A stretch of DNA of 64,000 nt, taken from Sphingobium estronivorans (GTDB taxonomy: Bacteria; Pseudomonadota; Alphaproteobacteria; Sphingomonadales; Sphingomonadaceae). The stretch lies in the NCBI RefSeq assembly GCF_008692605.1, contig NZ_LFCT01000016.1, positions 62,001-126,000 on the forward strand, read 5' to 3'. The notes below the pieces were generated by a model. It was not told the DNA's origin, ran no database searches, and saw only the letters and a program-made list of their open reading frames with translations. Made by a program: the position numbers and the translations under genes. Below, one piece after another: positions 55,480-64,000 of this stretch; position 1 is the stretch's first letter; each line of letters begins with the position of its first letter.

Positions 55480-56943
55480 ATGTCCACTTCGCTGCTGCGG
55501 CCGCCCTCCTTGCTTCGCCTGCTCGGTGCTTGGCGCGCCGAGGACAGCGCCGAGCCTGCCTATCGCCAATTGGCGCAGGCGCTCAGGATGCTGGTGTTGG
55601 ACGGGCGTATCGGCCTGAATGTCCGCTTGCCGGGGGAGCGGGAACTGGCTGCCGCGCTGGGACTGAGTCGCACGACCATCGCCGCCGCGTTCGACCGGCT
55701 GCGCGATGAGGGGTTTCTCGAAAGCCGACAGGGGTCGGGCAGCGTCACCCGCCTGCCGCCCGGCCGGATCGAGCAGGATTTGCCGGCCATCGACATGGCC
55801 AGCGGCGGTAACATCCTGAATTGGACTCATGCCGCCCTGCCAGCGGCGCCCGGCGTGGGCCGTGCCTGTCAGCGCGCGGTGGAGATGCTGCCCGCCTTTC
55901 TGGGCGAACTGGGCTATGACCCGCTCGGCCTGCCGCCGCTGCGCCGGGCCATTGCCGCCCATTATGACCGGCGTGGCTGTCCCACCAGTCCCGACCAGAT
56001 CATCGTCACCAATGGCGCGCAACAGGGCCTTTCGCTGCTGCTGCAATGGCTGGCGGGGCCGGGCGACCGGGCGGTGATCGACCATCCGACCTATCATAAT
56101 GCGATCCAGGCGCTGCAACGCGCGCATGTCGTGCCGGTGCCGGTCGGCCTGCCCGCGCAGGGATGGGATATAGACGCGATGGAAGCGGCCTTCCGCCAGA
56201 CGTCCCCGCGCTTTGCCTATATCATCCCCGATTTTCACAATCCCACCGGACGCAGCATGGATCCGGCGGCTCGGCGCGCGTTGGTGGCGGCGGCGACGCG
56301 CAGCCATACGCCGCTGATCGTCGATGAGACGATGGCGCAGATGGGACTGGATAATCTGCCGCCGCCGCCGGTCGCGGTGCATGACCCCTCGGGGCGGCAG
56401 GTCATCGCCATGGGGTCGGCGAGCAAGATCTTCTGGGGCGGTCTGCGCGTCGGTTGGATTCGCGCCGATCCGCAGACTATCGCCGCCCTCAGCCGCCTGC
56501 GCACGACGATGGACATGGCGAGCCCGGTGGTGGAGCAGCTTGCCGTGGCGCAGTTGATCGACGCCGACGAAGGGCTGGGCGTGCGGGCGGAGATGCTGCG
56601 CGGGCGTCGGGATCATCTGCTGGGGCTGATCGAACGGCATCTGCCGCATTGGCGCGTCGAATCGCCCGCGGGCGGTCTGTCGCTCTGGGCAGAGCTGCCG
56701 CGAGCGGAGGCGACCGCGCTGGCCGCGCTCGCGGAAAGCCATGGCGTGCGGGTGGCGCCGGGACCGCGCTTCGGCGTCAGCGGTGCGTTCGAGCGCTTCC
56801 TGCGCTTGCCCTTCACACTTCCCGAGGAACAGTTGACCATGGGCGTGGAGCGACTGGCGGAAGCGGATGCGCGCCTTCACGCCCGAATGCCGCGTGGTCG
56901 CGATTCGCTGGCGGCGGCGTTGGAGGCGGATCGGCTGATCTAA
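55480..56943 (+). CDS. MocR/PdxR-type transcriptional regulator with aminotransferase domain
   Basis: 487 residues from the ATG at 55480 (a TTG at 55465 is an alternative). The N-terminal GntR-type winged helix (about 25-92) has RLPGERELAAALGLSRTTIAAAFDRLRDEGFLESRQGSG. The C-terminal fold-type I aminotransferase-like domain (about 115-487) has the PLP lysine K316 in GSASKIFWGGLRVGWIR and TNGAQQGLSLLLQWL. Such proteins sense PLP or amino compounds. No pdxST, yczE-like or gab gene is adjacent, so the target is unknown; autoregulation is suggested by upstream repeats. Confidence 0.9.
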   Translation: MSTSLLRPPSLLRLLGAWRAEDSAEPAYRQLAQALRMLVLDGRIGLNVRLPGERELAAALGLSRTTIAAAFDRLRDEGFLESRQGSGSVTRLPPGRIEQDLPAIDMASGGNILNWTHAALPAAPGVGRACQRAVEMLPAFLGELGYDPLGLPPLRRAIAAHYDRRGCPTSPDQIIVTNGAQQGLSLLLQWLAGPGDRAVIDHPTYHNAIQALQRAHVVPVPVGLPAQGWDIDAMEAAFRQTSPRFAYIIPDFHNPTGRSMDPAARRALVAAATRSHTPLIVDETMAQMGLDNLPPPPVAVHDPSGRQVIAMGSASKIFWGGLRVGWIRADPQTIAALSRLRTTMDMASPVVEQLAVAQLIDADEGLGVRAEMLRGRRDHLLGLIERHLPHWRVESPAGGLSLWAELPRAEATALAALAESHGVRVAPGPRFGVSGAFERFLRLPFTLPEEQLTMGVERLAEADARLHARMPRGRDSLAAALEADRLI

Positions 56944-57047
56944 TACCAAGGCGTGATGAGTTTGACTCATCGGACCTTGGTAAAGCCGGCGCGGCATCTG
57001 AGCGAAACCCACTTGTGATCGGTCGAAGACCGAGCGCGATGGTATAA
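56941..57047. repeat. possible MITE-like palindromic intergenic repeat
   Basis: The ~105 bp begins TAATACCA and ends TGGTATAA, inverse to each other at 7 of 8 positions. Inside, TACCAAGG...TGATGAGT TTG ACTCATC...CCTTGGTA (56944-56982) is a long imperfect hairpin, and GATCGGTC GAA GACCGAGC (about 57018-57036) is a second. It carries no open frame of note. It may be a non-autonomous element or a terminator complex. It is listed as a repeat because of the terminal inverted ends; multiple copies in the genome are not shown by this window. Confidence 0.45.
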
Positions 57048-57063
57048 AAGGTGAGCAAGGCAA

Positions 57064-57104
57064 CAAAAAAGGGCCACGCCTTATCCCGGCGCGGCCCTTT
57101 TTCA
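57064..57104 (-). terminator. rho-independent terminator of ppa
   Basis: On the minus strand AAAAAGGGCCGCGCC pairs with GGCGTGGCCCTTTTTT (G-T wobbles allowed), giving a GC stem with a T tail. It lies just after the ppa stop in the direction of ppa transcription and may also serve the opposite strand. Confidence 0.85.
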
Positions 57105-57123
57105 CTCCAGCGGCAGCTTATGC

Positions 57124-57657
57124 TTACTTGCCGGCCTTGTAGCGCTCAATCGCTTCCAGCGTGATGCGGCGGGCGTCTTCCGCGCCGCCCCAGGTGCCGA
57201 TGCGCACCCACTTCTGCTTTTCCAGATCCTTATAGTGGGTGAAGAAATGCTCGATCTGCTCCATCACGATTCCGGGCAGATCGTCCTTCTCATCCACATT
57301 GTGATAATAAGGAAAAGTCTTGTTGTCGGGCACGCAGACCAGCTTTTCGTCGCCGCCGGCTTCATCTTCCAGATTCAGCACGGCGATGGGACGGGCGCGT
57401 ACGACCGAACCGGGCACGAAGGGCGAGCGGGCGATGACCAGCGCGTCCAGCGGGTCGCCATCGGGCGACAGCGTGTGCGGAACGAAGCCGTAATTGGCGG
57501 GATAGCGCATCGGCGTATGCAGGATGCGGTCCACGAACAGCGCGCCCGACGCCTTGTCGAATTCATATTTCACCGGCTCGCCGCCAACGGGGACCTCGAT
57601 GATGACATTCAGGCTGTTGGGCGGATCGTCGCCGACCGGAATCAGTTCGATATTCAT
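57124..57657 (-). CDS. ppa: inorganic pyrophosphatase
   Basis: 177 residues, the hexameric family I type. It hydrolyses pyrophosphate to drive biosynthetic reactions. Conserved metal and substrate residues are seen in EVPVGGEPVKYEFDK (about 21-35), YPANYGFVPHT (about 52-62) and DGDPLDALV (about 66-74), plus PDNKTFPYYHNVDEKDDLP. Single cytoplasmic domain. Start ATG at 57657. It is followed on the same strand by a strong terminator and preceded by the M61 peptidase stop region. Confidence 0.97.
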   Translation of the reverse strand: MNIELIPVGDDPPNSLNVIIEVPVGGEPVKYEFDKASGALFVDRILHTPMRYPANYGFVPHTLSPDGDPLDALVIARSPFVPGSVVRARPIAVLNLEDEAGGDEKLVCVPDNKTFPYYHNVDEKDDLPGIVMEQIEHFFTHYKDLEKQKWVRIGTWGGAEDARRITLEAIERYKAGK

Positions 57658-57698
57658 GGACTTAAGAGCCTTTACCTACGCGTTGGCATATCTGACGG

Positions 57699-59618
57699 TT
57701 ATGTTTTCGGTTTCAGCAGCCGGTCGAGGCTGCCTTCACCCCCTCCAATTTTTTCGAGGCGCGGATAGCGCAGGCCGCCGGAATAAGCGAGGGTCAAAGT
57801 GCGATAGTATTTATCCTGTTTCAGGATGATCTGGAACGGCTTGCCCGCCTTGATCGCGGCCTTGAACAGGTCGCCCGAATATTCGTCGCCATTGATTGCG
57901 ACGATCCTGGACCCGAGGGCAAGGCCCGCCTTGAAGGCCGCGCTGTCCCAGACGACATTGGAAATCTCGCCGTCATTCTTGACGATCAGGCCGATGCCGA
58001 AGCTCTGGTCGACGAACTTGCCCGATCCTTCCGCAGCCTTGGTGATCGCACCCGGCGTATCGCCATAGACCAGCCTGTAACCGCCCAGCGTGAAGCCGCC
58101 CTTGGGCGTTTCCCGGGTCGTGCTGTCGACATATTTCTGGAAGAAACCCGCCCAGTCATAGGGCGCGACCGCGTTCAGCGTCTTGATAACGTCGCCGCGA
58201 TTATAGACGACCTGGCCCCAATCGCCCGGATTGATGCCGAAGAAGGCCCTGGCGAAATCGTCAAGGCCCTTGGCGCCCTTCGTCTGCTGGCGGATGATCG
58301 CGTCCGCCTCCAGCCAGATCATCAGTCCTTCGTTATAATAATCCTCCGACCGCTGCCAGCTCGACCAGCCCTTGGGGCGGCGGGCGGAGATGATCGGGTC
58401 TTGGGTGGTGTCCTCCATCGGACGCCATTCACGACCGCGCGTGGTGTCGAGCTTGGCGGCGATATGGGCGTAGGCGTCCAGCGTCTCCTGCTTGGTGAAC
58501 AGGCCCGAACGCGCGCCCAGCACATAGCCCCAGAATTGCGTCTGCCCTTCATAGACCCACAGCAGATTATCCTGCATCGGCACGTTGAAATCGGGCGTCC
58601 AGAGCAGGTCGGGTCGGCGGAACTTGCCGTCCCAGCTATGGGTGAATTCATGCGGCAGCAGGTTGCGGTCCAGCAATGCGTCGCCATCGCCCCATTTCTT
58701 GAAATAGCCCGGTTCGACCTGATTTTCGGAAGAGCGATGATGTTCGAGGCCAATGCCGCCCATTTCGTCGGTGATGGCGAACAGGAAGTCATAATGGTTG
58801 AAATGATAGGTGCCGAAGAGGGCGCCCGCCTCGTCGACCAGCTTCTTGTGATGGGCGATCTGTTCGGGCGTGGCGTCCAGTTCGTCGGCATCGTCCGCGA
58901 CAATATTCAGCGTCACATTATGGCCGAGGTCGACCGGCTTGAAATAGCGGCCGGCGAACACCGGGGAGTCCTGCAAGGCTTCATAATCGATCACGTCATA
59001 GGCGATGGCCGATCCGGTCTTCTTGCCGCGCAGCGCGCTCGCCGCCTGCCAGCCGTCGGGATAGGTGACGGTCGCCTGGATCGGAATCTGGCGCGTATAA
59101 TAGCCCGCCGGATAGAGCGACACCGACTCCCACTGGATGTTCAGCATCTTGGGCGTCACCACCACGCGGCCCTGGTTGGGCTGGGTGGCGGAGAGGAACT
59201 GGAAGGAGGCGACGATCTGTTTTGTCCCCTGCGGGACGTCGATCACAAAGCCATAGACGTTGAGCGGATCGCGCTTCCACGCCAGCGGCCTGCCGTCGGC
59301 GGTGAAGGTCAGGCCGGTCAGCTTCTCGATCTGTCCGCGCGGCGCATGATTGCCCGGCAGCCATTGCGGCATCAGCAGCGTCATCGGGCCAGCGGTAGCG
59401 ACGGGGATGGTTTCCTTGACGCGGAAGATGCGCTGCACCGTGTCGGTGGCATCGACCTCCAGCTTGATTGTGCCGCCGGGATAGGGGGCGTCCTTGGGGA
59501 TAGGGGCGGCGTTGTCCACCGGCAGCGCCGTCGGCTTCGAACGCACTGCATCCTGCGCGATCAGCGGCGTGGCAAGCGCTGTTGAAAGGAAAAGGGCGGC
59601 AGCAAGGCTGCGGATCAT
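57699..59618 (-). CDS. M61 family metallopeptidase with PDZ domain
   Basis: 639 residues from the ATG at 59618, chosen because GGAG lies about 6 bp upstream (an ATG at 59624 has no room for an RBS). A signal peptide with cleavage near TPLIAQD makes it periplasmic. The catalytic region has the HEFTH zinc motif in LLPHEFTHSWDGKFRRP and is followed by WVYEGQTQFWGYVLG with the third ligand. A PDZ-like domain (about 515-610) contains FVDQSFGIGLIVKNDGEISNVVWDSAAFKAGLALGSRIVAINGDEY. M61 includes glycyl aminopeptidases; the natural substrate is unknown. Confidence 0.94.
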   Translation of the reverse strand: MIRSLAAALFLSTALATPLIAQDAVRSKPTALPVDNAAPIPKDAPYPGGTIKLEVDATDTVQRIFRVKETIPVATAGPMTLLMPQWLPGNHAPRGQIEKLTGLTFTADGRPLAWKRDPLNVYGFVIDVPQGTKQIVASFQFLSATQPNQGRVVVTPKMLNIQWESVSLYPAGYYTRQIPIQATVTYPDGWQAASALRGKKTGSAIAYDVIDYEALQDSPVFAGRYFKPVDLGHNVTLNIVADDADELDATPEQIAHHKKLVDEAGALFGTYHFNHYDFLFAITDEMGGIGLEHHRSSENQVEPGYFKKWGDGDALLDRNLLPHEFTHSWDGKFRRPDLLWTPDFNVPMQDNLLWVYEGQTQFWGYVLGARSGLFTKQETLDAYAHIAAKLDTTRGREWRPMEDTTQDPIISARRPKGWSSWQRSEDYYNEGLMIWLEADAIIRQQTKGAKGLDDFARAFFGINPGDWGQVVYNRGDVIKTLNAVAPYDWAGFFQKYVDSTTRETPKGGFTLGGYRLVYGDTPGAITKAAEGSGKFVDQSFGIGLIVKNDGEISNVVWDSAAFKAGLALGSRIVAINGDEYSGDLFKAAIKAGKPFQIILKQDKYYRTLTLAYSGGLRYPRLEKIGGGEGSLDRLLKPKT

Positions 59619-59770
59619 GAACATCTCCGAAAAAGCGTTCGGCCGAACGACCGTATAACAACAGCATGGCGAGCCGGATTGCTGCCGTCCACCCCCAACA
59701 ACGCCCACGACAGGATAGAATAAAAAAGCGCGTTTCCTTGTGGCTTCTTTGCCGCTAAAGGCGCTGTCCC

Positions 59771-61033
59771 ATGGCGAAAATCGAAACGCCGCGTCCGATA
59801 CGCGGCACGCAGGACATGCTGGGCGGCACGAGCGAAGCGTTCCAGGAACGTTTCGCGCATGTGGTCGCGGCCTTCGACCGGGTACGGAAACTCTATGGAT
59901 TCCAGCGGGTGGAAGTGCCCGTCTTTGAATCGACGGCGGTGTTCGCCCGGTCGCTGGGCGAGAGCACGGACGTCGTGTCGAAGGAAATGTATACGTTCGA
60001 GGATCGCGGGGGCGACAGCATCACCCTGCGCCCGGAGTTCACCGCGGGCATTTCGCGCGCCTATATCACCGAGGGCTGGCAGCAATATGCGCCGCTGAAG
60101 GTGGCGACCCATGGCCCGCTGTTCCGCTATGAGCGCCCGCAAAAGGGCCGCTTCCGCCAGTTCCACCAGCTCGACGCCGAAATCATCGGCGCGGGCGAGC
60201 CGGGGGCGGATGTGGAACTGCTGGTGTTTGCGGATCAGTTGCTGCGTGAACTCGGCGTGTCGGAAGGCGTGACGCTGAACCTCAACACGCTGGGCGACGC
60301 GGAAAGCCGCGAAGCCTGGCGCGGGGCGCTGATCGCCCATTTCGAGGCGCATCGCGACCAGTTGTCGGAAGACAGCCTCGACCGCCTGCACCGCAATCCG
60401 CTGCGCATCCTCGACAGCAAGGACCCGCGCGACCGCCCGGTGGCGGACAGCGCGCCGGATATCGACGCCTATCTGACCGACGAAGCCAGGACCTTTTTCG
60501 AGACGGTGACGGCAGGCCTCGACGCGGCGGGCGTGGCGTGGGAGCGTCATTCCCGACTGGTGCGCGGCCTGGACTATTATCGTCATACCGCCTTCGAGTT
60601 CATTACCGATCGGCTTGGCGCGCAGGGCACGGTGCTGGGCGGCGGGCGCTATGATGGGCTGATCGAAAATCTCGGCGGTCCCTCGACCCCCGCGGTCGGC
60701 TGGGCGGCTGGGATCGAACGTCTCGCAATGCTGATCGACAGGCCGGAAATCGCTGGTCCGACGGTGGCCGTCATTCCAATGGGCGAAGCCGCCGAGGTCA
60801 AGGCCACCGGCATCATCGCCGATCTGCGCCGCGCCGGTGTGGCGTGCGACATGGGCTATCGTGGCAATATGAAGAAGCGGATGCAGCGGGCCAATGCCTC
60901 GGGCGCCGGCTGGGCCGTGATCCTGGGTGACGATGAACTGGCACGAGGGGAGGCGGCCGTCCGCAATCTCGGCACGGGTGAGCAGCAAGCCGTCGCACTG
61001 GATGCGCTGATCGAGAAACTCGCGGCCCTCTGA
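59771..61033 (+). CDS. hisS: histidyl-tRNA synthetase
   Basis: 420 residues, bacterial HisRS length. Class II motifs are present: motif 1 with [27 protein letters not shown], motif 2 with [28 protein letters not shown], and the histidine A motif [15 protein letters not shown]. Motif 3 region [14 protein letters not shown] is also intact. The C-terminal anticodon-binding domain is normal. Its stop overlaps the prfA start (TGATG), forming a translation-gene cluster hisS-prfA-prmC. Confidence 0.98.
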   Translation: MAKIETPRPIRGTQDMLGGTSEAFQERFAHVVAAFDRVRKLYGFQRVEVPVFESTAVFARSLGESTDVVSKEMYTFEDRGGDSITLRPEFTAGISRAYITEGWQQYAPLKVATHGPLFRYERPQKGRFRQFHQLDAEIIGAGEPGADVELLVFADQLLRELGVSEGVTLNLNTLGDAESREAWRGALIAHFEAHRDQLSEDSLDRLHRNPLRILDSKDPRDRPVADSAPDIDAYLTDEARTFFETVTAGLDAAGVAWERHSRLVRGLDYYRHTAFEFITDRLGAQGTVLGGGRYDGLIENLGGPSTPAVGWAAGIERLAMLIDRPEIAGPTVAVIPMGEAAEVKATGIIADLRRAGVACDMGYRGNMKKRMQRANASGAGWAVILGDDELARGEAAVRNLGTGEQQAVALDALIEKLAAL

Positions 61034-62124
61034 TGCATATTTCCGCCGAACGCATCGCGCAGATCGAGGCGCGCCGGGACGAGGTGCAGGCGTCGATGAC
61101 GCGTGCCGACCTCGCGCCGGAGGAGTTCGTGCGGCTCTCCAAGGAATATGCCGAGATCGAGCCGGTGGCGAAGGCCGCCCATGAAGTCCGTCGCCTGCGG
61201 CAGGAACTGAATGCGCTCGAATATATGGCGGGCGGCGAGGATGCGGACTCCGATCCCGCCATGCGCGAAATGGCGCAGGAGGAAATGCAACTGATCAAAA
61301 GTCAGTTGCCCGATGCCGAACGTGCGCTGGCGCTCCAGCTTCTGCCCAAGGATGCCGCCGATGCGCGTCCGGCCATGCTGGAAATCCGCGCCGGCACGGG
61401 TGGCGACGAAGCCGCGCTCTTCGCGGGCGACCTGTTCCGCATGTATCAGCGTTACGCCGATGCGCAGGGCTGGAAGATGGAGCTGATGTCCGCCAATGCC
61501 TCGGAAGTCGGCGGCTTCAAGGAAGTGGTCGCCAGCGTCACCGGCACCGGCGTCTTCGCGAAACTCAAGTTCGAAAGCGGCGTCCACCGCGTCCAGCGCG
61601 TCCCCGTCACCGAAAGCGGCGGGCGCATCCATACCTCGGCGGCGACCGTCGCGGTCTTGCCCGAACCGGAGGAAGTCGACGTCCAGATCGCCGACAGCGA
61701 CCTCAAGATCGACATCTACCGGGCTTCGGGCGCGGGTGGCCAGCACGTCAACACCACCGATTCCGCCGTGCGTATCACCCATTTGCCCTCGGGCATCGTG
61801 GTGACGCAGCAGGACGAACGATCCCAGCACAAGAACAAGGCCAAGGCGATGCAGGTGCTGCGCGCCCGCATCTATGAAGTGGAGCGGGAGCGTGCCCAGA
61901 GCGAACAGGCCGGCGCGCGCAAGGCGATGGTCGGCTCGGGCGACCGCTCCGAACGCATCCGCACCTATAATTTCCCGCAGGGGCGGGTGACCGATCACCG
62001 CATCAACCTGACGCTGCACCGGTTGCCGGAAATCCTCGAAGGCCCGGGCCTGTCCGACGTCATCGATGCGCTGATGGCGGAGGACGAGTCTGCGCGCCTC
62101 GCCCAACTGGACGGCGTCGGGTGA
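61033..62124 (+). CDS. prfA: peptide chain release factor 1
   Basis: 363 residues. RF1 recognises UAA and UAG and triggers peptide release. The catalytic GGQ is at 235-237 in [17 protein letters not shown]. The anticodon-like PxT (PVTESGG near 193; PAT or PVT in RF1s) is present, distinguishing it from RF2, and no programmed frameshift exists. The stop overlaps the prmC GTG start (GTGA), so the enzyme that methylates the GGQ glutamine is made alongside. Confidence 0.97.
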   Translation: MHISAERIAQIEARRDEVQASMTRADLAPEEFVRLSKEYAEIEPVAKAAHEVRRLRQELNALEYMAGGEDADSDPAMREMAQEEMQLIKSQLPDAERALALQLLPKDAADARPAMLEIRAGTGGDEAALFAGDLFRMYQRYADAQGWKMELMSANASEVGGFKEVVASVTGTGVFAKLKFESGVHRVQRVPVTESGGRIHTSAATVAVLPEPEEVDVQIADSDLKIDIYRASGAGGQHVNTTDSAVRITHLPSGIVVTQQDERSQHKNKAKAMQVLRARIYEVERERAQSEQAGARKAMVGSGDRSERIRTYNFPQGRVTDHRINLTLHRLPEILEGPGLSDVIDALMAEDESARLAQLDGVG

Positions 62125-62948
62125 GCGTCGCGCAGGCGCTGCGTGATGCGGCCGCCCGTCTGGAAACGATCAGCGGCACGCCGCGCCTCGACGCTGAACT
62201 GCTGCTCGCCCATGCGCTGGGTGTCAGCCGCAATGACCTGTTGATGCGCCAGCGCGACCTCCGTGTTCCGCCCGGCTTCAACCTGTTTCTCGACCGGCGG
62301 CTGGCGGGCGAACCCATTGCCTATATCACCGGCACCCGCGATTTCTGGACGATCAGCCTGCATGTGACGCCCGACGTCCTCATCCCGCGTCCCGACACGG
62401 AAACGCTGATCGAGGCGGCGGTCGATCATTTCTCGAAACGGGCGCCGGCACATGTCCTTGACCTTGGCACCGGCTCGGGCGCGTTGCTGCTGGCGGCGCT
62501 CAGCCAGTGGCCGTTGGCGAGCGGTGTCGGTGTGGACGTTTCGTCCGCCGCGCTCGCGGTTGCCCGGGGCAATGCCCAACGCCTTGGCCTTGCCGACCGC
62601 GCCGATTTCCACCTCGGCGACTGGGCTGAAGGGATGGAGGGGCCGTTTGACCTGATCCTCATCAATCCGCCCTACATCGCCCGCAACGTCCTGCTCTCAG
62701 GCGACGTTCTCCACGAACCGGACGGCGCGCTTTTCGCCGGTGCGGAGGGGTTGGACGACTATCGCCGGATCGCACCGATGCTGCCGCGCTTGCTGGCACC
62801 GGGCGGCATGGCAGCGATCGAGATCGGCTATGACCAGCGGGTCAGCGTGTCGGCTTTGCTTGCAGAACAAGGACTTGGCATTTCGGCGCGCCGCGATCTT
62901 GCCGGGCATGATCGCTGTCTGGTGGCGACTCCGGCCGGTCTGGCCTGA
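62121..62948 (+). CDS. prmC: peptide chain release factor N(5)-glutamine methyltransferase
   Basis: 275 residues, GTG start at 62121. PrmC (HemK) methylates the GGQ glutamine of release factors. The SAM-binding motif [16 protein letters not shown] is near 111-126 and the catalytic NPPY is in [13 protein letters not shown] near 177-190. The N-terminal helical domain ([20 protein letters not shown]) binds the release factor. Coupled to prfA by overlap, the common bacterial arrangement. Confidence 0.96.
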   Translation: MSVAQALRDAAARLETISGTPRLDAELLLAHALGVSRNDLLMRQRDLRVPPGFNLFLDRRLAGEPIAYITGTRDFWTISLHVTPDVLIPRPDTETLIEAAVDHFSKRAPAHVLDLGTGSGALLLAALSQWPLASGVGVDVSSAALAVARGNAQRLGLADRADFHLGDWAEGMEGPFDLILINPPYIARNVLLSGDVLHEPDGALFAGAEGLDDYRRIAPMLPRLLAPGGMAAIEIGYDQRVSVSALLAEQGLGISARRDLAGHDRCLVATPAGLA

Positions 62949-63256
62949 GCGCGCGGTGGATTTGCGCCGGCACAAGCGAAAATTGCTTGGTTTATGGCGC
63001 GCGAGTCACTACATGGGCTTCAGGGACGGCATTATCCTGAGGATCTGCCCTGTGGGGCTTAGCCAAGAAAAGGCCGTTTTCCCGCTCCTTCAAAGTCACG
63101 ACGGCGCTGCTGCGCAAGCGCCCTCTGGCAATTCAAGGGCATGGGCCGGGTGGCCCCTGTCCGGCGGAGCCTTACCCGGCCTGATGCGCAGGCTGAGTTT
63201 GAGGACTGAACTGTGGTTTCAGTGAATGATGGCAAAGTGAACGCAAGGATCAGCTC
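62949..63256. other. intergenic region between prmC and the DUF4167 gene
   Basis: 308 bp without a supported gene. Any 100-160 residue open frames here overlap prmC or run antisense to the DUF4167 gene and have no family character. A promoter for the DUF4167 gene is expected in the right-hand part (the TTTGAGGACTGAAC...GATGGCAAAG area), but I could not identify -35 and -10 boxes. No tRNA or sRNA structure was recognised. Confidence 0.4.
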
Positions 63257-64000
63257 TTGATCAACAACAGGCAGGCCGGCCGTCGCAATCGCGGCCGGAA
63301 CAATAATGGCCGTCCCAATGGTGGCAATCGGGGTGGTGGCGACAATGGCAACCGGATCGACAACCGCGCACGCGGCAATGCGGCCCAGCTTCTTGAAAAA
63401 TACAAGAATATGGCCCGCGACGCGCAGATGGCCGGCGATCGGGTGAATGCGGAATATTATCTGCAATTCGCCGACCATTATTTCCGCGTGTTGGCCGATA
63501 ATCGTGCCCGGCAGGAGGAGCAGCAACAGCGCTTCCGTCCGCGTGACGAGAGTTTCGAGGACCATTTCGACGATTTCGAGGCGGCCGAGGAAGGTGGCGA
63601 GGATGTCGGCACCGAACAGGCCTTCGAACGCCCGCAGGGCCATGAGCGTCGCCGTGAAGATTATCGCGAAGCCCGCGCGGAGCGTGGAGATCGCAATCGT
63701 CGTGATCGCAATGAGCGTAATGACCGGAATGATCGGAACGACCGCCGCCGCGAACAGCCGGTAGCGCAGCAAGACGCCGAACAGCCCCAGCGCGAAGTCG
63801 TCGCCGAAGCTGCACGGGTTGCCGAAGCTGCACCGGAGCCGCAGCCCGAGGCCGAAGCGCCCCGTCCGCGTCGCGGTCGCCCACGCAAGACGGCCACTGC
63901 CAAGGACGATTCCCAGGAAGGGCTGGACCTGGCCGTCCTGCCGCCGTCCATCGCCCGCGCCGACAATGATGCGGAGCCGGCCGAGGAAGCCGCGCCGCGC
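63257..64000 (+). CDS. DUF4167 family basic protein, 3' truncated by the window
   Basis: Reading from a TTG at 63257 (AAGGATC 6-12 bp upstream) gives 248 codons without a stop to the window end; upstream the frame is closed by a TGA at 63227. The N-terminus is NxRQAGRRNRGRNNNGRPNG, followed by RIDNRARGNAAQLLEKYKNM...AGDRVNAEYYLQFADHYFRVLADNRAR, the DUF4167 core (about 35-85). The rest is a disordered run of Arg, Asp, Glu and Pro with RRGRPRKT near 210, an AT-hook-like basic motif. The composition suggests nucleic-acid binding, but function is unknown. A later ATG would lose the basic N-terminus. Confidence 0.85.
   Translation, partial: MINNRQAGRRNRGRNNNGRPNGGNRGGGDNGNRIDNRARGNAAQLLEKYKNMARDAQMAGDRVNAEYYLQFADHYFRVLADNRARQEEQQQRFRPRDESFEDHFDDFEAAEEGGEDVGTEQAFERPQGHERRREDYREARAERGDRNRRDRNERNDRNDRNDRRREQPVAQQDAEQPQREVVAEAARVAEAAPEPQPEAEAPRPRRGRPRKTATAKDDSQEGLDLAVLPPSIARADNDAEPAEEAAPR

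Overview
The window is GC-rich (roughly 63% by eye) chromosomal DNA from an alphaproteobacterium, most likely a sphingomonad of the Sphingobium/Sphingomonas type. The evidence is the oriC neighbourhood order hemE - origin - PEP-synthase regulator - maf - aroE - coaE - dnaQ, a MipZ ATPase, the block rho ... mnmE-mnmG-rsmG-parA-parB, a MlaFEDB-type transporter laid out like linKLMN of Sphingobium, and several small alphaproteobacterial families (DUF1491, MmcB, DUF3576, DUF4167). This is core-genome DNA. I see no prophage, insertion sequence, integron, CRISPR array, rRNA or tRNA.

Layout. 1-2.9 kb: 5' end of a phosphomannomutase/phosphoglucomutase, a membrane J-domain protein, mipZ, panC and hemJ. 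2.9-4.3 kb: hemE and a probable chromosomal replication origin (3977-4263) with two perfect DnaA boxes, one near-perfect box and six GANTC sites. 4.3-7.9 kb: ppsR-maf-aroE-coaE-dnaQ. 7.9-15.7 kb: hpf-ptsN and a run of small enzymes (thioesterase, cell wall hydrolase, mmcB, Sco1, YcgN, YgjP, trhO, pdeM). 15.8-21.4 kb: a TonB-dependent receptor with an atypical central segment, yggS, a thiE-like gene and two envelope proteins. 21.5-28.3 kb: leuS-lptE-holA, msrB and a class A PBP. 28.3-33.8 kb: an aspartyl protease, rho, a TerC-family protein, a quinone oxidoreductase and a dienelactone hydrolase. 33.8-39.4 kb: mnmE-mnmG-rsmG-parA-parB with three parS-like palindromes. 39.4-51.2 kb: pepN, the linKLMN-like MCE transporter, a HAD phosphatase, a 2-hydroxyacid dehydrogenase/gamma-synthase pair and an Lhr-type helicase. 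51.2-57.7 kb: a lipoprotein, tag, gyrB, an SH3 lipoprotein, a MocR-type regulator and ppa. 57.7-64 kb: an M61 peptidase, hisS-prfA-prmC and the 5' part of a DUF4167 gene that starts at TTG and runs off the window.

Functional themes. The replication and segregation circuit lies within 40 kb: oriC, the ParABS system with its centromere sites, MipZ (couples ParB position to division), gyrB, holA and dnaQ. Genes left of the origin mostly read leftward and those right of it mostly rightward, as expected for leading-strand genes either side of a bidirectional origin. Many genes are joined by 4-bp ATGA, GTGA or TTGA overlaps, so translational coupling looks common. Envelope biogenesis is the second theme (LptE, PBP1, MCE transporter, TonB receptor, cell wall hydrolase, lipoproteins).

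I found no convincing unknown multi-gene system. The observations most worth checking are the GANTC-rich origin, the three-site parS cluster, a mosaic segment in the TonB receptor, a possible ~105-bp MITE-like element at 56.9 kb, an MnmE with a degenerate G4 motif, and the separation of PdeM from its usual helicase partner.
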